DNA from: Neolentinus lepideus HHB14362 ss-1
Taxonomy: Eukaryota > Basidiomycota > Agaricomycetes > Gloeophyllales > Gloeophyllaceae
Assembly: GCA_001632425.1 (NCBI GenBank)
Contig: KV425558.1
Coordinates: 363,882 to 427,881, forward strand
Direction of reading: 5' to 3'
Length of the DNA stretch: 64,000 nt
The position numbers and the translations under genes are program-made. The notes beneath the pieces are model-generated. The model worked only from the letters and a program-made list of their open reading frames with translations. It did no database searches and was not told the DNA's origin. Of the stretch, positions 11,578 through 21,703 are shown piece by piece (within the stretch, counting starts at the first letter, position 1; each line of letters opens with the position of its first letter).

Positions 11578-13269
11578 CCAATCCGGTAGGATTTCATCCT
11601 GTCTTGCAATTCCGGTTAGAATCCAGAGTACATTACTTGAGTTCTGGCATATATTGCTCCGTTTCGGTTCACAATAAATACAACCTCTTAACGATCTATC
11701 ACGTCATTTGACTGCATGAATTAGTGCATGATACGACTCACCGTATCACTCATTCCTCTGCACAGTCGCGGAGTCAAATCTCGAATCTTAAACGTAAACA
11801 CCGGTGAATATGTCCTCGTTCGCCGCAGAACGTAGGCTCGTAACCACCCTCTCGTAGCAGATTGAGGGCAGAATCTCGCTAGAGAGGCTGGTCCATTTGG
11901 CGTGGGAATCCAGTATACACAACCCAGACCTCAATTTTAGCCGTCTAAGTGCTTACATATTGACAATTTTGACAGCTGAGTTGGTCTGAGTTGAAATATT
12001 GACCTGGCCTCAAGTCGATCGGGATCTCACTAGTAGCATTTTGTAGTCCAATAGAAGTACGGCTATAACTCGAGATTGTGGCGCTTGCGCCCTCCTGCCT
12101 GCCCCTCGCACTGCACCTGAAGATCCCAACATACGACAAATGTCAAATAAACATCCAGCACCTGCAAATTCCGAGGGAATTCTCGCACAAACTGACCCTT
12201 TACGCCGACAGCGCTCGAGTTCTTTTACAGCAACTGGTCTTCCAGCTACACCCGTAACACCTCAATATTCAATTGCTGTATGCACCAGAGCTCTTGTTTC
12301 AGACCCCCATACATCAACCTCAGTATTTTCCGCCCTACAATCCCTATAATCAGATATTCTATTCTCCCGGCTTTCATGTCTCTAATTATCCGATAATATA
12401 TTCTCACCCGTATCATTATAACCCGTCCTATCAGTCCTCTCGCCAACCCTGACTGAGCCACTATGCATTCCATCAATTCAAAATCACCTGCAAACACCTT
12501 CTGTGATTTGTAGTCAATTCTTATTTGACTACAGTCATTTCTATTGGACTACAAAAACGACTGGGAGTCTAATTTCGGCAGCGTTCGGCACTGCGGCGCG
12601 CCACTGGCACGTCACGGCGATCCCCGGTTGACGAGATAAGTCGTGTATACCTGATTCCCACGCCAAATGTACCAGCCCCTCCAGCGACTGCGCTGGAGGT
12701 GGATGGTCACGAGCCTACGCAGAACGTAAAAAGACGCATGTTCGAGGCAAGAGCATGGTTATAAATGTCCATATTCATACGCACATACGTACAGCAGACC
12801 AACTAGAATCGTTCTGTTCTATACATCATAGGGTCCTATCCAACAAACCCAACAACAGCTATAGGACAGACACTATTCTTATTCTTACATGTAAGTCATA
12901 TTACGACAATGGCGAAGAAAATAGACTCGATGTGAACGATCGACCTCCATAAAGCCAAGCGTGGTTTCGGGCATGGCAATGGTGAGGGGCAGGTACGACG
13001 CATTCATCGATGGATCTTTTCTCTGATATAAAAGGGCTGTAGGTCTGAAGCGCAAGGCTCTGTCCATCCCCACTCAAGACTGGGGAGCGTCCGTTCGTGC
13101 GGTCCGTGAAGATAGCTGTACAATGTCCTCACCGGCATCTCGCATCACCTACCTGCCTCATCTGATACTCCTGGGACGAGCTGCACAGAGTGGCGACAGC
13201 CCTTGACCAGGTGGAGACGACTTAGCGGGCAACCCAGCTTCAAGCCGTCCATCGTCCCCACCGCGAAGG
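11578..13269. other. Intergenic between porin and MADS gene
   Basis: Apart from the inverted-repeat unit described separately, no coding sequence is supported. Porin and the MADS gene are convergent, so both 3' ends lie here. Confidence 0.5.
11881..12682. mobile_element. Possible non-autonomous DNA element with 40-bp inverted ends
   Basis: The segment 11881-11920 and the reverse complement of 12643-12682 match at about 35 of 40 positions; the shared core is CATTTGGCGTGGGAATC. The 0.8 kb unit lies in the 1.7 kb gap between the porin and MADS genes. It contains one short frame (12140-12349, starting MSNKHPAPANSEG) without a known domain. There is no transposase. A target-site duplication is not obvious. 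It may instead be two solo element ends. Confidence 0.5.
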
Positions 13270-15212
13270 TCAATCCGCAGGTATCGACTGCCCCTCTGCG
13301 CCCTCTCCTTCCTTCTTCACCATGCCCTCCGCCGCCCCATTCACTGAGGCACGATCAACGTCCCCCTCCCCGTCCTTCACGCCCACCGAGCCCACCGACC
13401 CAGGGCGCACATCGCTTGCGGTCGAGTCCACTCGGGCGCGTTTATGCGACAACGCGGGCGACACCACCGCCGAGTTCGGTGCCGACGCCGTCCCCGCCTG
13501 GTTCGTATTGGAGGTCGTAGAAGCGGGCGGGTCGTGCTGCTGCCGCTCCCATGAGAGGCTCGGGCGCCGGCTGTCGCTGCTGCTCGCGCTGCTGGCCGGA
13601 TAGGCTGAGGGCAGGTGGAGGGGGGTCGGCTCAGGATGGGGAGCTTGAGGCGGAGCTTGCGAGGATGCTGAAGCGAACATTTCCAACCAAGATGTGTCAT
13701 GGGGGTTGTGGTTCGGTTGAGCTGAGAAAGGTGCGTACAAGGGTTCATCGGTCATACGAAGCAGGCGGTAAGTTGCGAGATGGCGGGTGATATTGTCAGC
13801 AACTGAGATGGTAGTGAGAACATGAAGAGAACATACTTGGACTGTGATGCGCTGACTGCGGCGGCTGTGATTGCTGATGTTGCTGTTGATGCACCGGCCA
13901 GTCAAATCCACCAAAATTTTGACCTTGACTAGTACTATTCCGATGTCCGCCAGGGCCAGGGCCAAGGAAACCCAAAGAGGCATCGTGGCCATGGGAGAGC
14001 CGTTGTTGTCCGCCGTAGGCATCAGGATAGCTGGGATTGCGCTGTGGTCGAGGAAAGTCGAAGAGATTCGAGTTAGGAGGTGGAGTGCCCGGGAAGATGC
14101 CTGGATTCGAAAAGCCGGTAGAATGTGAGTGCAGGTTGCTCTGGGGGACCGGGTAGCTCAAGCGGTAGCTGGAGTCGTGGTCGTATGGAAAGGTGGGTGT
14201 GTGGGCCGAGAGTGCACCGGGCGGAGTAAGCTGACCTGGGGTAGGCGCGATTTTAGGCCTTTTGTTGGATGGCTGGTGGTTGTGACGTTCACCTGAGATA
14301 GGAAGAGAAGAAGTGTTGGTGAGTGAAGAGGCCATGGGGAGGTTCTGGAGGGGGGCAGACGGAATCGTCATGGTGGGCCTGTAGTCAGACTACGATAAAG
14401 TCATTACTGGTAGGTTCTGACACAGAATAAATTGATTTTGACACATACATCGACATTCATGGAGAGGTCGTTAGGTCGTAGTTGTCCACCACCCTTTTTC
14501 AGGTCGGGCTTCGATCGGACACCATCCTTGCGCTTACCGCCCCTCCCCATGTCATCCTCATCGTCCTCATCGTCGTCTCCACCTGCGTCCTCTATCTTGT
14601 TGTTGCCAAAGTCGGCGGGAGTGCGAGTATCGCGCTCGCCATCGAACTGAAACACCTGTAAGTATGATGGTAGGAGACAAGGTTGTGTCACGTACATGAT
14701 TATGGCGATCTAGTATATCACGTATGTCGCGAGAGCAGTACTCGTAACACTTGACGTGATGGCCTTGACGCTCCTCTGCTCGCACGGTGTAAGCTCGGAG
14801 CTCTGCGTAAGATGTCGAGATGGAACACACCAAAGATGATGACAGCAACATCAACCGAGCAGAGCACACCCAGCTCATACGCCTTCTTGAAGAGACCATT
14901 CTTCCGCTGTGTGCGACGACGAGGAGAGCAGTCCGGACAGCGCAAGAAATTGAAAATAGAAAGTGATAAAAATAAGGTGAGTCCGCCAAGCCGGGTCAGA
15001 GCATAAAAATAGGCTCGACCTGCCTTTAGAAAGGTGACGGCGCGATTACGCTCGTGCTAAGAAAAGGTCTGTAAGCGAGCGGAAGACGAGAAACACGCAG
15101 AGGACAGCGGGCAAAAAAAGTATCGACAGTTATAGACGACGCTATTAAAAGTGATGCCAGTTGAAAAGGCGCGTACCGTGATGGGTTGGATCTCAATCTT
15201 TCGCCTGCCCAT
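13270..15212 (-). CDS. MADS-box transcription factor, Rlm1/MEF2 type
   Basis: The MADS box is spread over four exons: 15212-15177 ([12 protein letters not shown]), 15056-15024 ([11 protein letters not shown]), 14906-14831 ([20 protein letters not shown] and on), and 14775-14696 ([20 protein letters not shown]). The [11 protein letters not shown] start is typical of the Rlm1/SMP1/MEF2 branch and not Mcm1/SRF. Exon 5 (14655-14449) holds an acidic stretch and a basic patch. Exon 6 from 14388 and the last exon are Pro/Ser/Gln-rich, disordered activation-type sequence. Known role of the family: nuclear target of the cell-wall-integrity MAP kinase. The intron at 15023-14907 seems to use a GC donor (AAG|GCAGGT), since no GT donor keeps the FLKRKNGL core in frame. 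The last intron near 13835 is either 34 or about 129 nt long. Confidence 0.92.
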
Positions 15213-15486
15213 GGCTGCAGTACTTCAGAACGAGTCGGACGATGTGCGACGCGTTGCAGAGAGAGTGGCAGAGAGAGGCAAGGGGGAGGATGCGGGAAAC
15301 AAGGTATGGGGACTCTGAGCGAGAGTCTTGAACTGGCTCTCGGCATGCCGTCCTCCCACCACCGTGCCGGCCGTGCTGGATGACAAAACCTTACAGTGTC
15401 CCAACAAGGCCATCGAACCCTGGAATTGCTCCCGGCGGCTGATGGTCTTCTCCGCAGTAGGCGTCCTCATCCACTCAGATGAATTG
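15213..15486 (-). promoter_or_regulatory. CT-rich leader and promoter of the MADS gene
   Basis: Read on the minus strand, the 200 nt before ATG 15212 are rich in CCTCTCTCT and CCACTCTCTC runs, as in fungal 5' leaders. No TATA box was recognised. Confidence 0.35.
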
Positions 15487-15837
15487 CTACATATCCTTTT
15501 CTGTCGTTTGTTTTTTCAGAATTTTCATATGTTGTTTCTCCGAGAAACAGCGCTTTACCGCCCTCCGTGACTTTGTCGCAGCATAATGCGTCCACAACCG
15601 CCCACAGCCGCCATACACCAGACCTTCATTCCACAGAGTGTCCAGCAAACGTTCTTGTTTCTTCTTCTCGAACCGCCACACACGCTGTTTCAAGCGATCT
15701 TCACACAGAACGCAATTTGTGCCTAGGAGGAATGCCCGTCTTCTTCCGTTCCGTTCACCGTTGGTCGGGTGACTCAGCCAGTCTCTCATTCTGACCGAAG
15801 TGGCGAAGGCTACCGAAGAGTGCAATATAACCCACAA
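15487..15837 (-). CDS. Doubtful short frame, charged with one CxxC
   Basis: An open frame upstream of the MADS gene encodes a basic, charged peptide with NCVLCEDRLKQRVWRFEKKK and a Gly/Trp stretch (GLVYGGCGRLW). It is open for 117 codons, but neither a domain nor supporting neighbouring exons were found. It could be a small gene, part of a longer spliced one, or chance. Confidence 0.15.
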   Translation of the reverse strand: MWVILHSSVAFATSVRMRDWLSHPTNGERNGRRRAFLLGTNCVLCEDRLKQRVWRFEKKKQERLLDTLWNEGLVYGGCGRLWTHYAATKSRRAVKRCFSEKQHMKILKKQTTEKDM

Positions 15838-18800
15838 TCTCCACTAAGACTCGCGTTTACGGGCTGTTTACAGCAGGTGACCGGTGTATTGCCGGCGTCT
15901 CCTAGTGAGTTCCCGCCAAACCACCGATCTTGCCATGCTCACATTCCGTAAAATCAATCAAAGCGTGCCATTTTGGTCACCCACGGATGCCAGCATCGAT
16001 TTCTCCTTATCAGGCAAGCTCTCGAGGAATGGGAATCTCCAAGGACTCGCCAGTTCGCGGTTAGACCAAGTCTGGGCAGTTTCCATGTCCCCACAGTCTC
16101 CTTGTAGCCCAGTATGTGCACGCCCTACTGCCTAGCCGTTCCCGCCAACTGAGGATTGCAAACCCTGAGAGCTGTGATTCATCGCAAGATCAAGATTGCT
16201 TCCCGTGTTTCTGGAAGGATCAATTCAATCCCCGCGATGCCTTATCACATATAACCAATACTGGCTGCGCTGAGCATCCCAGTTACTAGATCCGACAAGG
16301 AGGAAACTGTTCGCGTTCAAGCAACTCCGCCCAATACACTTGCTGAACATTTTGCCATCATGTAGTGCATGTGCAAGATACGAGTACTCTGGTATACTGC
16401 AACGATTCCTAACCGTCAAGCCACTTTACAGCATAACACCTCCCGACGTCTCTCGGCCGAACTGTACGTCACGGAGCGACGGCGCCTTGACCACAGTCAA
16501 GTGATGTTCTTCTAGAGACTGGACCACATGCATGCGCTACGAGACGAACATGCATGAGGCGTTATCGTGCCAGCGTACAGGCTCAATTCAACGCGACTCC
16601 GGCCTTCCTCCTAACGGAGACCAAGCGCTCGCCGCGTCCGTACGAGTCGTGACAAGGCACCGCGATTTCGTGCGGAGTTGACATGCAGGGACGGAGTTCC
16701 GAATCCGCCACTGCGCCAGTCTTTTTCCCAAGGATGCTTGTAGATCGTGCGAACGGTGACGCTGACGGCTATGGCGCGCTTCATTCTTCTAGATCGCCCT
16801 TCTTCGGAAAGGAGCTTGTCCGCTAGACTCTAGAAGAGCCGGAGTATTGATGGTGTGTCCGCTCATCATTACCCCACCCATCTCACCATCGACTGCTGGA
16901 ATCAAACGGTATCTATCGAAATTTGCATTACACTTTCCCGGATTGGGCGGCATCGTCCACGCCTGCAGTCTTTGGGCACGTCGTCGCGCCATATCAACTG
17001 TCTTCAAACCGCCGAATGAGCGGTCGTAGACGAGAATCGGAGAAGTTTAATCTTCTTCCAACTTGCACAGGCCGTCTCTGAGGAGCGACGTTTGGAGTCA
17101 GTCGATCTTGTTCTACGAAGGGACTGCTCTCTCGCGAGGTCCTGAGCCGATCTCACGCCTTTCTTATCTCACGTGGATGTGGCGAAAGGCCGCCGCCATT
17201 CGGTGTATTTTGTACGTACCGTCTCGGGTTGCTCGGTTCTGCAGTCTCTCGGGCTCGAGACACATGACAAATAACAAGCTTCGGCCATTGGAGCATTAAA
17301 CACTCACAGCGGAAGTAGTGCTGTGGGATAACATCGACAATGTGCTGGCCTCACCGCCTTCAGCATCATTGTCTCGCTTCTATCATTTGTGGTCATCATG
17401 GGCATGGGAGAGATTTTCCGGTCACTGGTCGGATTGTCAGTTCTAGCCAGCTGCTAGTTCATCTCATTTTGTCCTTCGTGGGGATTGTTACGTTAGAGAT
17501 CACGACCAGACTGCAGGTTTAAATGGTATCATTACCAAAAGTCCATTAACATATTGGATTGGCTGACGCGGCCCCGTCTAAGGCAGACATTGCTGAATTT
17601 CATAGATGGCCTTCTTTGTCTCTCTAACCTCTTAGTTTCTGCGAGGTTCCGCCGGGCTCGGATGGCGCGCAAATCACAGGATCTTCGTGCGGTCGACGAG
17701 GCGTAGTGGGGCATCGCACACTGGACGGTTTCCACTGGAGTAGTGAATGCATCGTCCGTTGCAGTCAGACGGTCGGCGCGCTTGTTGCGAACAAGAACAG
17801 TCCATTGTACTGCCAGCGCCTTGATAACCGCGCGCACTATTGTCAGCGGGTGTAGGAGCCGCCCGAAAGAAGGTTCTTGATGCAGAAAAGAGGCTAGGCT
17901 GCCACCAATGTGTTCGATACATTGAATGGAAGACTTTCATTACAATCCATATGTTCAGCCGGTCCCTGGGTGTTCTGGCAGCTTGTAGGCGACTGTGGAG
18001 TTCTTTCCTCCGCGTTGACGGAGCGCACGAACGAAGGCTGAGCAACCTTAGTCCTCCTCATTATTTGAGCACCGGCGGCAGCCGATACTCAAAGCTCAAA
18101 GCGTCGGTGAAGGCTGGCTAGCTTGCTGTGCAGTGATGTTCCACCTGGGAGATCAGGATCAGTGCGCTTCTAGCAACGGACATGCTGCTATTGACAGTGA
18201 TTGTTGACGGTAACTCACCAATGGGAATGTCGGTTGAAAGTCATACGGTGTTCTTAGGAGACTTGTCAAGAGAATACCGCTCAAGGTACTGTTGATCCAC
18301 GATGTTCCAGACGTCTGCCCATCTGTGTCAGCGTTGCCCCGTCATGGCCATCTTGCTGGTGCGTCTGCTGATAGCTTGCAACTGGCCGTTGACAACTGAG
18401 GATTTCCTCTTCTGAACATCAACCCTACTTTCGGGGCCGGCAAACACGAAACCATTCCTTTGGATGAGAAGCGGAAGGAGCGGACATCGCCGTCAAAACA
18501 ATACGCCGTCGCCTCTCCGTCGAAGATTGGTCCGACATTACTCAGACTCATCTTGAAGCGCTGTTGTGGCTTGTGTATGCTTGCTTGTATCGCCGCAGAC
18601 GCCGTGCTCGCAGCCAAGCGAGATGAGCATGCAGGTGAATCCTCAGTCACCAAGCCCGCAATCACGGGAAACATTCAAGGCTCCGAACAACGAACCACGG
18701 CGATGATATTGACCAGGCTGGCAATATATAGCAGCCTTTTGATACACTTGCATTTGACGACCCACAAGGCTCGTTTGTCGAGGAGTTGGAAGATCACCCT

Positions 18801-20822
18801 TTGGATCTGCACGCTACAGTTCCCTCTTTGTTCCGCATCCCCGGGTTGCCGACTTTCCGGGACTCGTGAGATCTTGGACAATGCATGCATCTTCTGATAT
18901 CAGGGCTGCACTGTCTTACGGCTCTAACTGTTATCCGATACGACTATGCTTACTCGCAATATTCCCGCTGCGTGAATTAGACTCTCGCTCTTACCACAGC
19001 CTCATGCGTTCTTCGCTCACATTCTACTCGCTCATCGCAAAGACACCACCCCCTTCTGATCTTTCTGGGCTTCACAATACCATCCCAGTGCGCCATGGGA
19101 ATGGGAATCGTCTTCGCATCGGTCCGGCCTCCATCTGGCTGTTCCCAGCGGCGTGGTTTCATTGCATCACAACCCCATAACTCCGCAACGTTCCGGAACT
19201 GAATTGCCTGCATTTCCTCGTGTGTCGTGATTTCTTGGAATCTCTGTCAGCCTTAACTTACGGACGGTTCATCTCTCTTTAACCGTTTAACCGTTGATTC
19301 AGTGCATTTCGCGACGTCAGGAACTAGGTTCAATATTCGGCTCTTCAGTGCAACAGGATGTGATACACGGGCGCTGTCCAAGTCTCATGGCCGACTCATT
19401 TTTCTCTGAGAACCTGACAACGAACCTTTGCGGACTCCCCTCGAGGCTCTCTGCTATGTATTGAGACATTGCACCGAGATCGACATACAATCACTCGAAG
19501 CTCGTTCTATATCCCATGAACGTCAAGCACTATCTTTCATTGTCAATCTTTCGACGATCGGATGGTATCGTTACTTTCTGATATCTGTGCAGCCGCACAA
19601 CCGCCAACCACCGAGCCTCCGGGCGACAAGGAGGTGACGCGCAGGTTACTCGCTGGTTCTGTCTGTCCAACGGGAGCGCAGGAGCGAAATGGGAAAAGGC
19701 CGTTAGATATACTCGCGGGAAAACGCAGTGAGTAATTCCACTGGCTAACACGCAGCTTTATCACGCCGCAGCAGGTTGTTAGGCAACTGCCTGCAACTTC
19801 TCTCAGCGTACGACACGAACGGTCACTGCTCAGCGGGCGCCTTAGTGTCCTAGATCGCCCAGATCTTGACACGGATGCTGTGCGCTTTCCTCAACTGTGG
19901 AGGGCGGTGTCTGCTTCTGCGTGGCAGCCACTTCAACGGATGCTCGTGGAAAGCGGCCATCTCTGACAAGCAAACGTATATCGATCCGTGGACTGAAAGT
20001 CCGTCGCACTCGAGGTGTTGTCCTATAGTTGGATGCTCTGACAAAACCATGCTTCCAGTACCTCAGTATACAATATGACCAACACGCTGATGCTCTTGGA
20101 CCAGTCGTGAGCAGCTCTTTTGCCACCTGCCTACCGGAGAAAGAGTTCGACTACGCTAGCCATCATAGATGCGGCCTCTTTGCAACGAGCCTTCTAGTCT
20201 GAACAGTCTGTGAGTCTCTGGCTCCCCACTAGCTAGGTTGCCACTACCTGTCAGGTGGCATACTCTGGTCGGCGTGCTACTAGAGGAATCGAAGGCCCTG
20301 CCCGCGCTTAGCAATTGCACCTCTACAATTGGTCGAAGTTGCCTGACCCTAACCCAGTTGCCTCTTGTTCGTGAATCCTTCCAAGATCCACGACGATTGC
20401 CGACGCAGAACTCGGAAGGCACTGATGCGTGCGATCTCCGACCTGCATTCTCCAAGTTCGCTTAGTCCTTCGCTTAGTCCTCCACCACAAGTGCCGCAGT
20501 CGCCGCTGGATCCAACAAGTGCAAGCTTATGGACTGCTCTATAGTCCGAGAGTCGCTTCCGAGATTGTGTGCCCGGGATAGCGACGGAGGTTCATCAGAC
20601 GAATTGTGGGCCATTAGCTTCGTTCATTACGTTTGCCAGCATAATTTCGTGATATATGGAAGGTAAAAAGACGGAGCCTTCAGTCCCACTGTACTAGTAA
20701 CTCTACAAGACTTCTCGGATTCTTCTGCCTTCATTCCTACGGATAGATGCAAATAGTAGTGACGCGATGTCAGACGATGGTGCGAGATGGCGAGGGACGC
20801 AAGCAACGACGAAAGGGGTGGT
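15838..20822. other. Gene-poor 5 kb region with frame-broken coding-like scraps
   Basis: No gene model can be built here on either strand. Several short stretches read like protein but break after 30-90 codons. The best is 18420-18880 (+), with one frame containing GAGKHETIPLDEKRKERTSP and a second containing DPQGSFVEELEDHPLDLHAT. Splice borders do not join them. Base composition is near 50% GC, so there is no sign of RIP-style AT drift. Decayed genes or an old transposon are the likely explanations. Confidence 0.45.
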
Positions 20823-21456
20823 TTAGTTGGTTCGCTTGAGCTTGTCGACAACTACGTGCACAATCAGCATACGGTCACATCTGACGGTACAGAGAAAATG
20901 GCTGAAATGCGGGGCAATACTCACCAGTCTCCTCCGCCACTTCACTGGCATCGGTGGCCTGAATCTCAGCCGCGATACCGACCAATGTTCGTCTCAGAGC
21001 ATCTTTCGACGCAGCAAAGACCATCTTCTGCTTGATCTTCGAATCATCAGGGGCCCTATTCATCGACGCCACAGCACACGATCACGCTCAGTATATATCC
21101 AGATGGCATGATCGGAAGCACCGACTCACCAGGCAATGAAGCATAGCTTATTCCTCTTGCCCGCGCCCTCCTTCTCGTACTCAAAGTCGTACACGGCCCA
21201 TCGGCATTCGGTCTCCGGGAGGTCGCCCAAGAACTCCTCGTAGTTGGCCGAATCGGACTTTTTCTCGACGATGATTTCGGTGTTGTCCTTGTTCAGGTTG
21301 TAGATAATGTACTTGATCTTCTTGCCCAGCTTAAGCTCCTGGTACGTCTCGAGACATGCAGGGTTCACGCCAACACCAGAGGCCTACAAATAGGAGTGAT
21401 CCGCGGTAAGCCTCCCGGATCGCGTGTTCGGGTGGGGGAGACGGTGCACTCGCCAT
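20823..21456 (-). CDS. COF1: Cofilin / actin-depolymerizing factor
   Basis: Four exons (21456-21454, 21383-21130, 21055-20925, 20851-20823) give 138 residues, the normal cofilin length. Recognisable segments are ASGVGVNPACLETYQELKLG at the N-terminus, the CRWAVYDFEYEKEG strand, WAPDDSKIKQKMVFAASKDA (the long actin-binding helix region), and the tail VVDKLKRTN. It severs and depolymerises actin filaments in the cytoplasm and is essential in yeasts. Exon 1 is the ATG alone. An intron directly after the start codon is known for ADF/cofilin genes. Here the donor reads GCGAGT, so a GC-AG intron (21453-21384) is needed. The GT at 21449-21448 (after ATGGCGA) would shift the frame. The gene lies 248 bp behind alpha-actinin on the same strand. 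Confidence 0.96.
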
Positions 21457-21703
21457 GTTGTCTGGTCAAGAAATAAAGGTATTATGAATAAGAGAGACGG
21501 TTAATAGAGACGGTCAAGGACCAAGACAAGTCGATGTTATATGCGATGCAAAGGCCGCTCCATATCGCGATGACGGCGATTGCCATCGCTCACGTGACCG
21601 TCCCTAGATAACTGCGCTCCGCGCCGCAGACGCGACATGCCTGGCCACCTTGGCTAGTCTGCCTCGGACAGACTGCTGTAGTTTATTATGCACGCAACCA
21701 AGA

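Noticed and set aside
17063..17299. 78-codon frame that loosely recalls a mushroom membrane protein family
   Set aside because: No hydrophobic helix pattern or joined exons; likely chance in a gene-poor stretch.
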